A stretch of 64,000 nucleotides of DNA from Datisca glomerata (GCA_003255025.1 QANY01013583.1:1543194-1607193); one strand, 5' to 3'; positions 34,975-48,553 are shown, counted from the stretch's first letter. The notes: generated by a model not told the origin, from the sequence alone. Translations and numbers: made by a program.

Positions 34975-35200
34975 TTAATACCGACAATTTTAATGTATAT
35001 TGCGACGGTTTTAGTATCTATTACGGTGGTTGTTGTGTCTATTGAGGCAGTTCTAATATCAATTGTGGCGAATTCTGTGTGTATTATGGCTGTTTTAGTA
35101 TCAATTGCAGCGGTTTTAATGTCTATTGCAGCGGTTTAGTGTCTTTTAGGGGCGGGTTTTGATTCTATACTGACGGTTTTAGTTCTACACTTAGCCATTT
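34975..35200 (+). repeat. short tandem array, ~27-bp unit
   Basis: Variants of 'attgcggcggttttagtgtct' occur about eight times (for example 35103, 35126 and 35162). Irregular spacing and no coding content. Confidence 0.7.
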
Positions 35201-36175
35201 TTACATCTTAGCCACATACCTTGACAATTTTCATTCACTTAGTAATTTTCTAACCCTTTGACACTTTTATATACTTATTTTATCACTTAACCATATTTTC
35301 ATACACTTGTCATTTTTATACACCTAGAAATTTTTGCAACTTAACCAATTTCATGTACTTGTCTATTTTCACACACTTAGTCATTTTCATGGACTTAGCT
35401 ATATTAACACACTTGGTAATTTCATATAATTAGTCATTCTCATGAACTTAACTTAATATATACTCTTTGTAGAGGTCCTTTCATTAAATTAATATATACT
35501 CTTTGTAGAGATCCTAGGCATTGGTGATGGTTGTATGCACGATTTCGCCGTGGTGTAACATAATATTTTTTGTCTCAAAATTCTCGATTTCTCAATATAA
35601 ACATTAACAATTGTCACTATATTTGAAATTGAATTAAGTACCACTACAAATGAATATTTCTTCCGATACAAATCCCTTTTAAACACACTTCAAACCTACT
35701 TCTCTACATAAGTACACAAATATTACACTAGAAAGCAGCAGAACAATATGCGAATCCCGATACTTTTTAATGACTACTTCAGCTACACCATCACACCCTT
35801 AGTCATTTTCACACCCTTAGTCATTTTCACACCCTTAGTTATTTTCACACATTTGCTTATTTTCACACACTTAACCATTTTCACATTTAACAATTTTCAT
35901 ATACGTAGTTAATTTCCATATACTTAGTCAATTTTCATATACTTAGTACATTTCCATATACTTAGTCAATTTTCATATACTTAGTCAATTTTCATTCTTA
36001 TTTGCACACACCTAGCTATTTCCATGTACTTGGCCATTCTTCATGCTTGTCTCTTCTCTAACATATACTCTTCGTAAAGGTCCTTTTATTTTCAAGCTCA
36101 CTTCAAAAAGTTCACATACTTAGTCATGTTCACACTCTTAGCTGTTTATATACTTGATCATTTTCACATACTAAT
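35201..36175 (+). repeat. short tandem array, ~17-bp unit
   Basis: Variants of 'cacttagtcattttcacac' are spread through almost 1 kb. They are most regular at 35798-35960 (three near-perfect 'cacccttagtcattttca' units, then 'atacttagtcaattttcat' units). A non-matching insert lies at about 35465-35795 and contains a short duplicated 'aatatatactctttgtagag'. Confidence 0.8.
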
Positions 36176-36541
36176 CTCATTGTAAATCTTTATGAAATAA
36201 TGACTCGTTACCAAATAAAAAATATAATTCAGACATTTTAAATTCATTCATCGATATAACTACATATGCATTTTTTTTCCATTACAAACTCCTTCTATTT
36301 TAAACTCCACAAACACACTTTCTAACTTAATTTTTGGATATAATAACAGAAATACAATGAAAGAGGATTTTTAATAATTGTTTCAATTGCATTGTTTCAT
36401 TCCAAGTGCAATGTGTCTCCCATATCTAAATTGTACTCTACTCTTCATAAAGGTTATTCCATTTCTTAAATTTACTATAGTTTTAAAAAAGGTTGATGGG
36501 TTTAGGGGTATGCAGATCTCCAAAGGTTGGCCATTGGTAAC

Positions 36542-36546
36542 GAAAT
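36542..36546. repeat. gypsy target-site duplication, left
   Basis: GAAAT directly before the 5' LTR. AAAAT follows the 3' LTR at 46617-46621, 4 of 5 matching, as expected for an old insertion. Confidence 0.6.
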
Positions 36547-38922
36547 TATAAGATCTGACTTTTATGGTTAGTATACTAACTAATTATTTTTTTTAGAATG
36601 GTTAAATATTTTCTTAGTATAGCTCTCATTATTATTGTTGTTGTTTTGTTTTCTTAGATAATTATAATATACACAGTTTTTATTGAAGGTTTTGCATCAT
36701 TGTTTTACTATTAAATAACCAATTGACACGTGTAGAAGAAAGAAACTACTCTTTGTTGATAACTAATTTGAATTTAAACTACCTTCGAGCAACAAAGTAC
36801 CCACGTCTCCTCTTTTGGCTGGGGGTAGTTATTTAGTTCAAATCCAATGTGTTCTTGAGTTGGGAACTTCCACTTTTCTATTAGTCTCTCTTAAACGGCA
36901 GTCATAATCCCTACCTCTCTATTACTTTTGTTGCTTAATCTCTCTAAAATCGCATAGCCCTTTGCCCTTTAACCATTTTCAACTGTTCCTCTTTGATTTT
37001 CATCAATGATCAGTTACCCTCTTTGAATTTCCAAATCCTATCTCAACAACAAAATTTTAGTACAGTGCCCAAATCCTATTGAACAAATACGAGTTAAAGC
37101 ATTCTCTTTCAACCCAAAAGAAGATCAAACTATCGGTAATTATTCTTGATTTTAATTACAATTTTATAAAACTAAACCTTAAATGTGATTTCCTTCAAAA
37201 GTACTTTAAGTTATGAATTTTATCAAGAGGACCATATGATTTTGATACTATAAAATCACCATTAACGTGTTCTGAATTTAGTATTTTGATGTGTACTGCA
37301 AGTAGAATAAAAAATTATTGTTATGGGTTATCGGTGAAAATTCTGACAGTAGAGAGAAATGATTTTCTTTTTGCTGAGAAATTATTGGAAAAATTCTGAA
37401 AACATTATTACTGTTAAATAAGAAATTATTCTTACTTGTGTAAAAAAAATTAATTTTAAAAATTCATTTGCATGGTCAAAACCTTTCTCAAATCCCCTTT
37501 AGAAACCTGAAAATTAGGAGCAAATGACTTCTCATTTTTCATGGCTTCGTATTTTGCCCCAAAAATTTTACAGTAGTTTGTTATGATAGATAAATATAGT
37601 TCTCAAAATTTTCGTACTTTTTAGATAAGATATGATACACCACATGAGTAGTTAAACTTTTAAATCTAGATTTTATTTTACTGCCAAACAGACCCTAGTT
37701 GATGACGATTTTTTAATCTTAAAATGCGTTAAAAATTATAAACTTTTAAATCAAGATCTATGAGACATGTTTAACATTCAGAATTAATATTTCAATTTTT
37801 CATGTTCGGTATAATTTATAATGAATTTTCAAATCCAGACATCCAAACTGTTTTTCTTTCGTTAGTGTTTGAAAATATCTAAGAATTAGATTTTTCTCCT
37901 TTATCCTTTCATGACTTGAACTTTAGGAACTTAAAGAGATATATAGGTAAGTGAAATTTTCATATGTAATGGTTTGGATTGTATGTCTGAAAATTTATAA
38001 TAGAACTATGTTTGTATTTTGTGATATATAGTGTACACTAATGTTATCTTTGTTTCTTGCTATTGTCAAATTATGATGTTGCTATATTATGTTAGGTTAT
38101 GTGATTGATAATTTAATATATGTTATAAGATGAGGAAAATATTGTATGAATACATGAAAGAAATTATTATGTGCCATTAGAGTCACGTGCCCACAATTTT
38201 GCTCTGTTTGCTTTATCCTTTGGGAAAGGTTTCTATTTGCCTAATTCTTAGGGAAATGGTTTCTCTTATATGTTTTGGTTAGTTTTGTGGGAAGGAGTTA
38301 GCGCAACTGGTTCCACCTCTTCGAAGGTGTAGAGTAGTACTCGTGAGAAAGGTCACATGCACTTACCTCACAGCTAACAATTACCGACAGGTAATATCTA
38401 TTCTAAGTGTGGTGGTGAACTCTAATGGAAGTTAGCCAGCGAACTCTGTAAGAAAAATCTAAAAAGTATGCATGTGTTACGATTTGAATGTGACTGTGAC
38501 CGTTGTTCTAGTTTGCATATGTGATATTTTACTTATTGAGTATATTTCTATATACTCACTTCATTTTCTTATAAATTTTCAGATGATAACATTGATGAGG
38601 AGTTTATTGTCAAAGAGGTCTAGAGTCTCTGCCAACAGACGGGGGTCATCGAGTCGTATTTAAATGCCTTAGTAATTGTTTATTTGAGGTAAGGTTTTAT
38701 TTAAGTTAAATAGTGAGACTTCAAAACACGTATTCTTGGATTCTTGAATGTTTTAATTAATAAAATTTCTTTTTATGTAATTAGAAGTTTGATGAAGGAT
38801 TTGATTTTCTATAATATATTATCGTATTTAATGTGAGTTTGTTTTGTTAAACTGACCTAGCTTTCGCGATGTTTTGGTAAAATATTTAACTAGAACTTGG
38901 TTAAATTTTTTGGGTTGTTACA
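36547..38922 (+). repeat. 5' LTR of the gypsy element
   Basis: It begins 'tataagatctg', where the 3' LTR has 'tgtaagacccg', and ends 'ggttgttaca'. It aligns with 44237-46616 throughout, with scattered substitutions and small gaps. Its length, 2376 bp, is within a few bases of its partner. Confidence 0.9.
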
Positions 38923-38937
38923 GTTAGTATCAGAGCA
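38923..38937 (+). promoter_or_regulatory. gypsy primer-binding site
   Basis: 'gttagtatcagagc' differs by one base from the TTGGTATCAGAGC site complementary to the 3' end of initiator tRNA-Met, and directly follows the LTR. Confidence 0.8.
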
Positions 38938-39828
38938 AATACAATTCTGTAGACAAAAGTAATTATTTAAAGTTTTCTGAAAATTTGAAGTCTTGTGATG
39001 AAATGAGTTAATGAAATGTTTTCTGAATTTTAAGAGTCTGTGCCAGATTCTAGGGTTGTGATGTGTCTGTGTCTAGGTAACAATGTTAAGTTTTGGTCTA
39101 GTGACTCTAAATGAATTCTATGATTGTCTTAGCTATGAATGTTTCAAGTGACTCTGGATCGTCCATTAGTGAGGGAGAAATATTTTATGCGGGATCTAGT
39201 TTCCACCCACTTCCTACGAGATTTATCATGAGAATGTTACTAGATCTGAATCATAGAGGTTCAATTAGAGTATGGAATCCAACAATCGTAAGGAGGAGGA
39301 ACTTGGATTAAGGAGACAAACTCGCCCTGTATTGAGAGTTGTCCCTCATAAGGTGAGATCCCGACGGAGAGGAATGTGCTGGGTCTAACGATGTGGAGGT
39401 TACCCAACGCATGTGTACAACTCCGAAATGACCAAGAGCATGGATTTCTACAGTCCTAATGTACCTTCTATTCTTAGAATCCATAATTTTGAAGAAAAAC
39501 CAGAAGAAAACCCTGAGGAAGAGCATAAAGAAGACTGAAAAGAAGACTTTGACAATGCTTCTCACTAAGTTATGTTTAGATTGACTGGACTTAGGATGTT
39601 TTATTTTTCTTTGTTTTCTGCCATTGCTGAATGATTTTGTTAATCTTGTTTAGTATGGTATTTTTACTGTCAAGTGTTTCTAGAACACTCCGGTAGAGAT
39701 TTTTGTTGTTAAAAAAAGGGGTTATCAACTAAAGTGAATTTATGTTACCTTTAATTCTTTCTTTTAGACTTGGTCTTGAATAGATGCATGTTTGTATCTT
39801 TGCTTATCCTTGTTCAGTCTACACCATT

Positions 39829-40790
39829 ATGGCACCGCCAAGAAGGGAGAGATGAGCCGACGTGAACCAAATGGCCACTAAGACCATTCGGGGGTTTGCT
39901 ACAGGAGCTTGTTGGCGTCAGGGAGGAGACTTTTAATCACGAGTATCATGCCAGGAACACTGCCCATATGGTAGAGCAATTTTGAAAGCTTCACCCACCA
40001 TCTTTCGATGGAACCTCAACTGACCCTCTCTTAGTAGAGGAATGGATTGAGGAGAATGAGATTGCTTTCTCACTTTTGGAATGCACTGACCAACAAAAGA
40101 TTTTATGCGCAACTCTCATGCTGAAGAAAGATGCTCGTCGGTGGTGGGCAACGACATAAAGAACCTAGGACACTAATGGAAACTAGATGGCTTGGCCTTG
40201 TTTCAAGGAATTATTCTATGAAAAGTATTTTCCTATCACCATATGGCAATGAAAGGGGTCTAAGTTCATACAGTTGACACATGGAAACATGACTCTCATA
40301 CAATATGACAGGAAATTTGAAGATTTGTCATGTTTCACCCCACATCTCATTGATACTGAGGAACGTAAGGCTCATCAGTTTGAGCGTGGTCTCAGGCCCA
40401 ATGTACGTAAGGATGTTGGGGTGCTGAAACTTAAGACTTATGCCAAAATGCTTCAAGATTCACAAGTTCTGTCTGAGAAAATTGGGACTTCAAACCATAC
40501 TGATCACCACAACTCAAACCCCCATAAAAGGAAATTTCAGAGGAGTTCTAGTTAGAGAAAGGATCAATTCAGAAAGTTTCCCGCCAATAAGGAGGTTCAG
40601 ACTTATGGTACATGTGGGAAGGAACATTTGGGGCAATCTTTAAGGCGATTTGTGCTTGCTTCCGTTGCGATAAGACCAGACACTTTCTGAAGGACTGCCC
40701 TGAGATGAGAGACAACGCTAATAGTCAAAGGACCAGAAATGGACCTAAAGCACAAGGAAAAGTCTACGTCGTGTCTAATATTGATTTGGA
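39829..40790 (+). pseudogene. gypsy gag (capsid and zinc knuckle), broken
   Basis: An ATG at 39829 starts MAPPRR. In shifted frames the conserved capsid segments follow: 'PSFDGTSTDPLLVEEWIEE', 'LKKDARRWWAT', and in 40274-40555 'NMTLIQYDRKFEDLS' and 'KAHQFERGLRPNVR'. A zinc knuckle 'CFRCDKTRHFLKDC' (CX2CX4HX4C, complete) lies at about 40655-40700. Several stops and at least three frameshifts interrupt. The protein would package the element RNA in cytoplasmic particles. Confidence 0.85.
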
Positions 40791-40802
40791 GACTCTTCGA
40801 AT

Positions 40803-41380
40803 GTGGTGTCAAGTACACTTCTCATTCATGGAATTGCTACATTTGTATTGTTTGATTCTGGCTCTACGCATTCCTTTATTTCTACTAAGTTCTCTAGGAG
40901 TTTAAATATAGAGATAGTACCTCTCGAGGTTGATTTTTATGTTTTCCACCCCTTCAGGTGGCATTCTGTATACAAACAAGGCCATCAAATCTTGTCCTAT
41001 GGTGATTGTTGATTGAGTGTTGGAGACCACGCTTAATCATTTAAGTATGCACGATTTTGATGTTATTTTTTATATGGATTGGCTAGCATCTAACTACGCC
41101 AATATTCTTTGTCGTGAACGATAGTAATGGTTAACCCCCTAGATATGTCAAGTTTCAAATTTAGGGGTCGTATTTGCACGCAATACCTCGAATCATATAA
41201 TCCCTGCAAGCTAGACGACTGATTATCAATGGTTGCTGGGGCTACTTGGTTAGCGTGTTGGACACGTGAGATTTGGAGTTAAAGCCGAGCAGTATCAAGG
41301 TAGTTAAATATTTTCTGAAATTCCTTCCTGAGACGTTGCCAGGCGTACCACCTATTAGAGACGTGGACTTCAACATTGAG
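40803..41380 (+). pseudogene. gypsy aspartic protease region, broken
   Basis: The frame 40803-41012 holds 'LFDSGSTHSFIS', the active-site triad D-S-G of the retroelement protease, preceded by 'LLIHGIATFV'. The frame is lost after about 41010. The rest of the protease and the linker to RT can be followed only in pieces ('VFPEELP'-like residues near 41310-41345). Confidence 0.75.
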
Positions 41381-42660
41381 TTAATTCCTAGAACAACCCC
41401 AATATCCAAAGCTCCATATCGGAATGGCTCTTACGGAGATGAAAGAACTTAATGAGCAACTACAAGAATTATTGGATTAGGGTTTTATTCACCCCAGTGT
41501 CTCACCTTGGGTGCACCCGTTCTTTTTGTAAAGAATAAAGATGTCTCTATGAGACTTTGTATCGACTATAGGGAGTTGAAAATTACCATTAAGAATAAGT
41601 ACCTTATACAACACGTAGAAGATTTATTTGACTAACTTCAAGGAGCTTGTGTTTTCTCAAAAATTGACTTGCGGTCTGGCTATCATCAATTGAGGATAAA
41701 GAAAGAGGATATACCAAAGACTACTTTTCGTACTCATTACGAATTCCTAGTCACACCCTTTGGTTTGACCAATGCCCCTGCCGCATTTATGGACTTGATG
41801 AATCAAGTTTTTCGTGAATATTTGGATAGATTTGTCATTGTTTTCATAGATGACATTCTTATCTTCTCTAAGTCTGAGGGAGAACACGAGGAACATCTCA
41901 GAATCACACTTCATATTTTAAAGGATCAGAGGTTATATGCCAAGTTCAGTAAGTGCGAGTTTTGGTTATCTAAGATTGTATTTTTGGGACACATGGTTTT
42001 TAAAGACGATATATTAGTGGAATCATCCAACAAGTGTTAAGGAAATTAGGAGTTTCTTGGGTTTGGTAGGCTATTATCGGAGGTTTATGGAAGGATTCTC
42101 CAAAATTGCTACACTGTTGACCAAGTTGACAAGGAAGAATGCACGGTACATTTGGTTAGAAGAATGTGAGGCGAGTTTCCAAGAACTCAAACAAAGATTG
42201 GTGACAGCACTAGTTCTTACCCCACCTTCAAGGAATGATGATTTTGTTATCTTTAACGATGCGTCACATGTTAGCTTGGGTTGCATGTTGATGCAACAAG
42301 GAAAAGTCATTGCCTATGCTTCTGGACAACTAAAGGGTTATGAGAAAAACTACCAACCCATGATTTGGAGATCGCAGCAGTAGTTTTTTCTTTGAAAACT
42401 TGGCGTCACTATCTCTATGGATCGAAGGTAGAAATATTCACAGATTACAAGAGTCTAAAGTATATGTTCACATCGAAAGAGCTTAATATTAGGCAACGTA
42501 GATGGTTGGAGCTTATTAAGGATTATGATTCCGTCATTAATTACCATCCTGGTAAAGCTAACGTAGTAGCGTATGCCCTTAGTAGGAAAACAGGTGTTTC
42601 GAGTTCTCTTATTACTTCTCAACGATCTATTCAAAATGATATCAAGAGGTCCAGAATGGA
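41381..42660 (+). pseudogene. gypsy reverse transcriptase and RNase H, broken
   Basis: RT starts near 41381 ('TPISKAPYR'). Key segments are 'PVLFVKNKD', '[11 protein letters not shown]', '[13 protein letters not shown]', '[17 protein letters not shown]' and the active site '[13 protein letters not shown]' (FIDD, 41669-42040). After a frameshift at about 42040, 'GYYRRFMEGFSKIA' and the start of RNase H 'NDASHVSLGCML' follow (42057-42383). A further shift leads to '[10 protein letters not shown]', '[12 protein letters not shown]' and '[17 protein letters not shown]' (42365-42673). Catalytic residues are mostly present but on three frames. Confidence 0.9.
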
Positions 42661-42792
42661 AGTCTTGGTTTAAGGTACTACAGCTAAGCTCATTCATTTA
42701 ACAATCAAACCTACACATTGAGACAGAATTCATGAATCCCAGCATGAGGATGCTACATTAATAAAGATAATATTAGAGTTGGAATGTGATAA

Positions 42793-43600
42793 GTGGAAAA
42801 ATTTCTCAATTCGAGTGACGGAATCCTCAAATTCAATGATAGAATAGTGGTATCTGATAGCGCGGATCTGAAGAAAGACATACTAACTAAAGCGCACAAT
42901 ACCCCTTATTTTATTCATCTGGGTAGTACAAAGATGTATTATGATTTAAGACGACACTTTTGGTGGAATGGTATGAAGCGTATTTTATTCATCTGTGTAG
43001 TACGAAGATATATTATGATTTAAGACGCACTTTTGGTGGAATGGTATGAAGTGTGATGTAGCGAAATTCGTGGATCAGTGTCTAACTTGCCAACAAGTCC
43101 AGCCTTTTGCAACCTCTAGAGATACTCGAATGAAAATGGGAACATATTTCAATGGATTTTGTATCAGGATTGCCAGGGATGGTGAAAGGATATGATACAA
43201 TTTGGGTTATACTCGATCGATTGACTAAGTCTGCTCACTTCATGCCAGGTCGTGTAACGTTTTCAGTAGAAGACTGGCCGAAGTTGTATGTGAGAGAAAT
43301 CGTTAGACCGCATGGTGTACCTGTATCCATTGTATCAGATCGTGATGCAAGATTTACCTCCAAGTTATGGCTAGTCTTCAAGAAGCTTTGGGTACGCAAT
43401 TGAGTTTTAGTATAACTTTTCACCCTCAGACTGATGGACAGAGAGAAAGAACTATTCAGACACTTGATGATATGCTCAGAGCGTGTGTTTTGGACTTCAA
43501 GGTTAGTTGGAGTAATCAGTTGCATCTCGTTGAGTTTGTATACAATAACAGTTACCAGGCAACAATCAGGATGGCACCATTTGAAGCTTTATATGGATGA
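42793..43600 (+). pseudogene. gypsy integrase, broken by a 74-bp tandem duplication
   Basis: The HHCC zinc domain region (42890-43110) contains a tandem 74-bp duplication (units start 42907 and 42981), which shifts the frame because 74 is not a multiple of three. The catalytic core follows: 'MDFVSGLPGMVKGYDTIWVI' and 'PVSIVSDRDARFTS' (43152-43403), then after a shift 'FHPQTDGQRERTIQTL' and 'FVYNNSYQATI' (43367-43600). The D, D, E pattern is visible. Confidence 0.88.
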
Positions 43601-44183
43601 AAGTATCGATCGCCAATCCATCGGATGAATTTGGTGAAAGAAAGCTATTAGGCCCAGATAAGGTTCAACATGTGAATGATGCTATTTACAAAATTTGAGA
43701 AAGAATTAGAACTGTTCAGTGTCACCAAAAGAGTTATGCGAATATTCGTAGGAAGAACTTGGAATTTGAATTGGGTGACAAAGTGTTTATAAAGATAGCT
43801 CTCATGAGGGGAGTTATGAGATTCCGAAAGAAATGAAAGCTTAGTCATTGTTTTATACGTCCTTTGAAGATCTTAGAATGGATTGGAGTTATGGCTTACC
43901 GTGTGGCTCTACTGCCAAACTTGGTTGGAGTACACGATTATTTCATGTCTCGATGTTGCGTAAATATATTATAAAATTGTCCCATGTTTTGAGTCATAAA
44001 CCACTTCATCTACATGAAGATCTAACTTATGAAGAAGTACCAATTCAAATACATGACAAAAAGACTCAGGTTTTACGAACTAAAGAGATCCATTTGGTGA
44101 AGGTGCTTTGGAAGAATCATGAGGTTGAAGAACCCACATGGGAAGGCGAAGAAGAAATTGGACTCGTTATCCAAACCTTTTGA
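43601..44183 (+). pseudogene. gypsy integrase C-terminus with chromodomain
   Basis: After several stops, 43848-44183 is open and includes 'VSMLRKYI', 'LTYEEVPIQIHDKKTQVLRT' and 'KVLWKNHEVEEPTWEGEEE', the pattern of the chromodomain that follows integrase in chromoviruses, where it targets insertion to particular chromatin. It ends with TGA 44181-44183, 53 bp before the 3' LTR. Confidence 0.8.
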
Positions 44184-44236
44184 CGATTGACTCGGAAATA
44201 TTTTCGAGCACAAAAATTTTCATAACGAGGGGAGGA

Positions 44237-46616
44237 TGTAAGACCCGAATTTTATGGTTAGTATACTAGCTAATTATTGTTCTTAGAATAATTAAGTATT
44301 TTCTTAGTATAGCTCTCATTATTATTATTATTATTTTATTTTCTTAGATAATTATAATATACACATTTTTTTATTGTAGGTTTCGCCTCATTTTTTACTA
44401 TTAAAAAACAATTGAAATATGTAGAAGAAAGAAACTACTCTTTGTTGATAACTAATTTGAAATTAAACTACCCCCATATGAGCAACAAAGGACCCACGTC
44501 TCCTCTGTTAGCTAGGGATAGTTATTTAGTTCCAATTCCTTGTGTTCTTGAGTGGAGAACTCCACTTTTCTCTTAGTCTCTTAAACGGCAGTCATAATCC
44601 CTACCTCTATTACTTAAATCGCATAGCCCTTTGTCATTTAACTATTTTCAACTATTCCTATTTGATTCTCATCAGTGACAGTCACCCTCTTGAATTTCCA
44701 AATCCTATCTCAACAACAAAATTTTAGTACAGTGCCCAAATCCTATTGAACAAATAGGAGTTTAAGCATTCCCTTTCAACCCAACAGAAGATCAAACTAT
44801 CGGTAATTATTCTTGATTTTAATTACTCTTTTGTAAAACTTAGCCTTAAATATGATTTCTTTCAAAAGTACTTTAAGTTATGAATTTTATCAAGAATACC
44901 ATATGATTTTGTTACTGAAAAATCATTGTCAAAGTGTTTTGAATTTAGTATTTTGATGTGTATTGCAAGTAGAATAAAAAATTATTGTTATGGGTTACCG
45001 GTGAAAATTATGACAGTAGAGAGTAACGATTTTCATTTTACTAAGATAGTATTGGAAAAATTATAAAAACATTGTTACTATTATATAAGACATTATTCTT
45101 ACTTGTGTAAAAATTTCATAATTTTAAAAATTCATTTGCATGGTCAAAACATTTCTCATATCCCCTTTAGAACCCTGAAAATTAGGAGCATACCACTTCA
45201 TTTTTCATGCTTCGTTTCGAGCATAAATTACATCATTTTTCCCCAAATATTTTACAGTAGTTTTTTATCATAAATTAATATAGTTATGTAAATTTTCATA
45301 ATTTTTAGATAAGATGTGATATACCAAATGAGTAGTTAAACTTATAAATCTGATTCTCATTTTACTGTCAGACAGACCCTAGTTGATGATGATTTTTCAA
45401 TATGAAACTGCGTTAAAAAAATTATTAAATTTTAAATCAAGATCTATGAAACATGTATTAACGTTCATAATTAATATTGTAATTTTTCATGTTCGGTATA
45501 ATTTAAAATGAATTTTTAAATCCAGACATCCAAACTATTTTTCTTTCATTAGTGTTTGAAAATATCTAAGAATGGGATTTTTCTCCTTTATCATTTCAGG
45601 ACTTGAACTTTAGGAACTTAAATAGATATATAAGGTAAGTGAAATTTTCATATGTAATGGTTTGAATTGTATGTCTGAAAATTTATAATAGAACTTTGTT
45701 TGTATTTTGTGATATATAGTGTTCTCTGATGTTATCTTTGTTCTTGCTATTGTCAAATTATGATGTTGATATGTTATGTTTGGTTATATGATTGATAATT
45801 TAATATATGTTATATGATGAGGAAAATATTGTATGAATGCATGAAAGAAATTATTATGTGCCATTAGAGTCATGTGCCAACCATTTTGCTCTGTTTGCCT
45901 TGTCCTTCGAGAAAGTTCTATGTTTGCCTAATTCTTAGGGAAAGGGTCTCTGTTATATGCTTTGGTTAGTTTTGTGGGAAGGCGTTAGCGTAACTGATTT
46001 CACCTCTTCGAAGGTGCAGAGTAGTACTCTTGAGAAAGGTCACCTGCACTTACCTCACAGCTAACAATTACCGACGGGCTATTTCTGTTCTGAGTGTGGT
46101 GGCATACTCTAATGGAAGTTAGCCAGCGAAATCTGTAAGAAAGATTTGAAAAGTATGTATGTGTTACGATTTATATGTGATTGTGACCGTTGTTTTGTTT
46201 TGTATGTATGATATTTTAGTTACTGAGTATATTTCTATATACTCACTCCATTTTCTTATAAATTTTTAGATGATAATAACATTGATGAGAAGATTATTAT
46301 CAAAGAGGTCTAGAGTCTCTGATAATGGACGAGAGTCATCGAGTCATATTTAAAAGTCTTAGTAATTGTTTATTTGAGGTTGGATTTTATTTAAGTAAAA
46401 TCGTGAGACTTCAAAACACGTACTCTTGGGTTCTTGAATGTTTTAATTTGTAAAATTTTGTTTTTATGTAATTAGGAGTTTGATGAAGGATTTAATTTTC
46501 TATAATATATTATCGTATTTAATGTGAGTTTGTTTATTTTTTAAATTGACGTAGCTTCCGCGATGTTTTTGATAAAATATTTAACTAAAACTTGTTTATT
46601 TTTATAGGTTGTTACA
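44237..46616 (+). repeat. 3' LTR of the gypsy element
   Basis: It begins 'tgtaagacccgaat' directly after the purine tract and ends 'ggttgttaca'. It contains a 'tattattattatta' microsatellite near 44316 that differs in length from the 5' LTR copy. Confidence 0.9.
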
Positions 46617-48275
46617 AAAATGATCCACATCAAATGTCTCCAAAGATTTTTCATTCAGTTGGGCCTCTTCATTAGAAACATGCATTTCAACAATGTTCTA
46701 TGTAGACACATTATAGTTGATTAACATAGTCACAATAACTCCCTAAACAGATTCAAGAAAATAACTTTAAATTGGCAACCCTCATTTTAGAATGGACATC
46801 CATACCTCAAGAATCCATTTAAATCAGCAATCTTCAATCACAAAAAAGGTAAAACTTTGCACTTTGTCCCACATTGCTGATGAAGGCCCCCACAATTAGC
46901 ATTGATATTAAAAGAAACAATGAATAATGCAAAATCTTTTCCTCTCTCTATGTCCTCCTTTTTAGAGCATGAACAAATAAAGTGGAAATATGTTGCTAAC
47001 AAACATAGTTGTTACTCAATGAGATCAGCTATAAGCCAGTACCAAATATACTATGTGTACTCACTAAACTTAAAGGCCTAAACCACACAATATTTAATGA
47101 TTGGTTATCAATTTTATTCTTGAATAGCTTTGGTTGGCCTCTAGAGTATCAAACAATGTTAAACAAAAACTTGAGGAATTTAATAACAATCAAAATACTG
47201 AGACTTAACTCACACAAATTGCAATTATTGGACCACCAAAGACCAATCGTCTAATACATTCTCCATCATATCTCACATGATATTTAAGTTTCCAAGTGTA
47301 TTTGATTTCTAGCTGTGAATTTGTATTACCTCAACATGTCTTTGAAGGCCATTAATGTACTCAACTGCCAAATCCAACATGTATACTTGTCTTGTTTGCT
47401 GTCAACAAAACATGGAAAAGTTTTAAGATTCATGAACAAGCAAGAATACAAAAGATTCAAATTCTTTTAGTAGACTCTTAACTACCCAACCTTATCCATG
47501 TTTGGGAAAACCTCATGTATTTCCTCATTCTTTCGTTTATCCAGGATCTTCTAACCTGTAAATCATAATCAAAACTTGATATTATTAAGTTTTGGTCAAT
47601 AGTACCTAGAATTGTAAATCCATTGATATGCTCTTGAGCGTACGAAACAATTTTAATATGTTGACCATAATTCATATGAGAGCTAGTTTTGGACTCTAGA
47701 TTTTGTGAAACAAGAGTATCATTAAGTGATAAGAACAATTTTCAAGCAGCCAGCGAAAAAGTACATGTTAGGTCTTCTTTAGTACCTTAGCTCCCATCGC
47801 ATTCGTAGTATAAAATACATTTCCACCGTTGTCTGAAATAATTTCCTGCAACGGTACAATAGGAAAACCAACAAAAAAAGAAACTTACAAAAACACCTAA
47901 ATAAGTATACATAAACAAAGAGATGAAAAGAGAGGGCAAGAGAGTACAAAATCTTTCGCGCTACGTCTTCTGCTTTTTGCCAAGTCGCAAGTCAAGGGAG
48001 CAAGCTCGCCTCGCTGGTTCTGCACACGATGGTAGCCTCACCTAAAATTTTCCACACCTTTGCGTAACTTCCGTTGCGAGTCAACATGTCGTGCGATAAG
48101 CTCATATCTATGATCAGAACTGTTCCACTACTATGATCTTCTTCCTCATCATCTTCGCAAGTCTAGCAATGAGATCGAGAACGTCGCGAATCCTCGTCTA
48201 ACAGAGTTATTAGATGGTAAAGTTTGAGTGTCCGACAAAGAGATAGCTTGATTGAGAGATAAAATGACGGACAGC
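46617..48275. other. intergenic, nothing recognised
   Basis: No protein family or RNA gene is recognised. A minus-strand frame at 47478-47738 (86 codons) resembles nothing I know. Confidence 0.4.
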
Positions 48276-48553
48276 ACGAAGAGAGCACCAAGACTATTAT
48301 GGACAGAGGGCTTATAGCACAGAGAGAGAGGGGAAAACTATGTTTGGTTTAGCCTTTAGGGTTTAAATGAAAATGACAAAAAATGAGAAAAATGTAGAAA
48401 ACCCCAAAATTAAGACATGGAGAGAGCACCAAGATCACTGTGGAGAGAGAGAGAGAGACAATGAGGCCGAATTTAGGCTTCGGGTGTTTGATCGAGGGAG
48501 ATGACCACTGTGAAGAGAGAGAAATGAGTGTTTGTTTAGCCTAGGGTTTGAAT
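48276..48553 (+). repeat. imperfect tandem pair with (GA)n runs
   Basis: 48276-48372 and 48416-48553 share 'gagagagcaccaaga', 'tggagagagagag', 'tgtttagcct.agggttt' and 'aatg', with gaps. Non-coding. Confidence 0.5.

Larger units (their letters stand above)
36547..46616 (+). mobile_element. Ty3/gypsy chromovirus-type retrotransposon, full length, inactive
   Basis: Two LTRs of about 2.38 kb flank a 5.3-kb interior with gag, protease, RT, RNase H, integrase and a C-terminal chromodomain in that order, the gypsy arrangement. The initiator-Met type primer site lies directly after the 5' LTR, and a purine-rich 'acgaggggagga' directly before the 3' LTR. The integrase style and chromodomain fit the Tekay/Del branch (inferred from protein pattern). 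LTRs differ at many positions and every coding block has stops or frameshifts, so it is old and dead. Confidence 0.92.

Noticed and set aside
35798..35960. CRISPR-like short repeats
   Set aside because: 17-bp units are directly contiguous with no spacers; a simple tandem array.
38472..38663. 63-codon open frame in the gypsy 5' LTR
   Set aside because: Not conserved as an open frame in the 3' LTR copy; no family resemblance.
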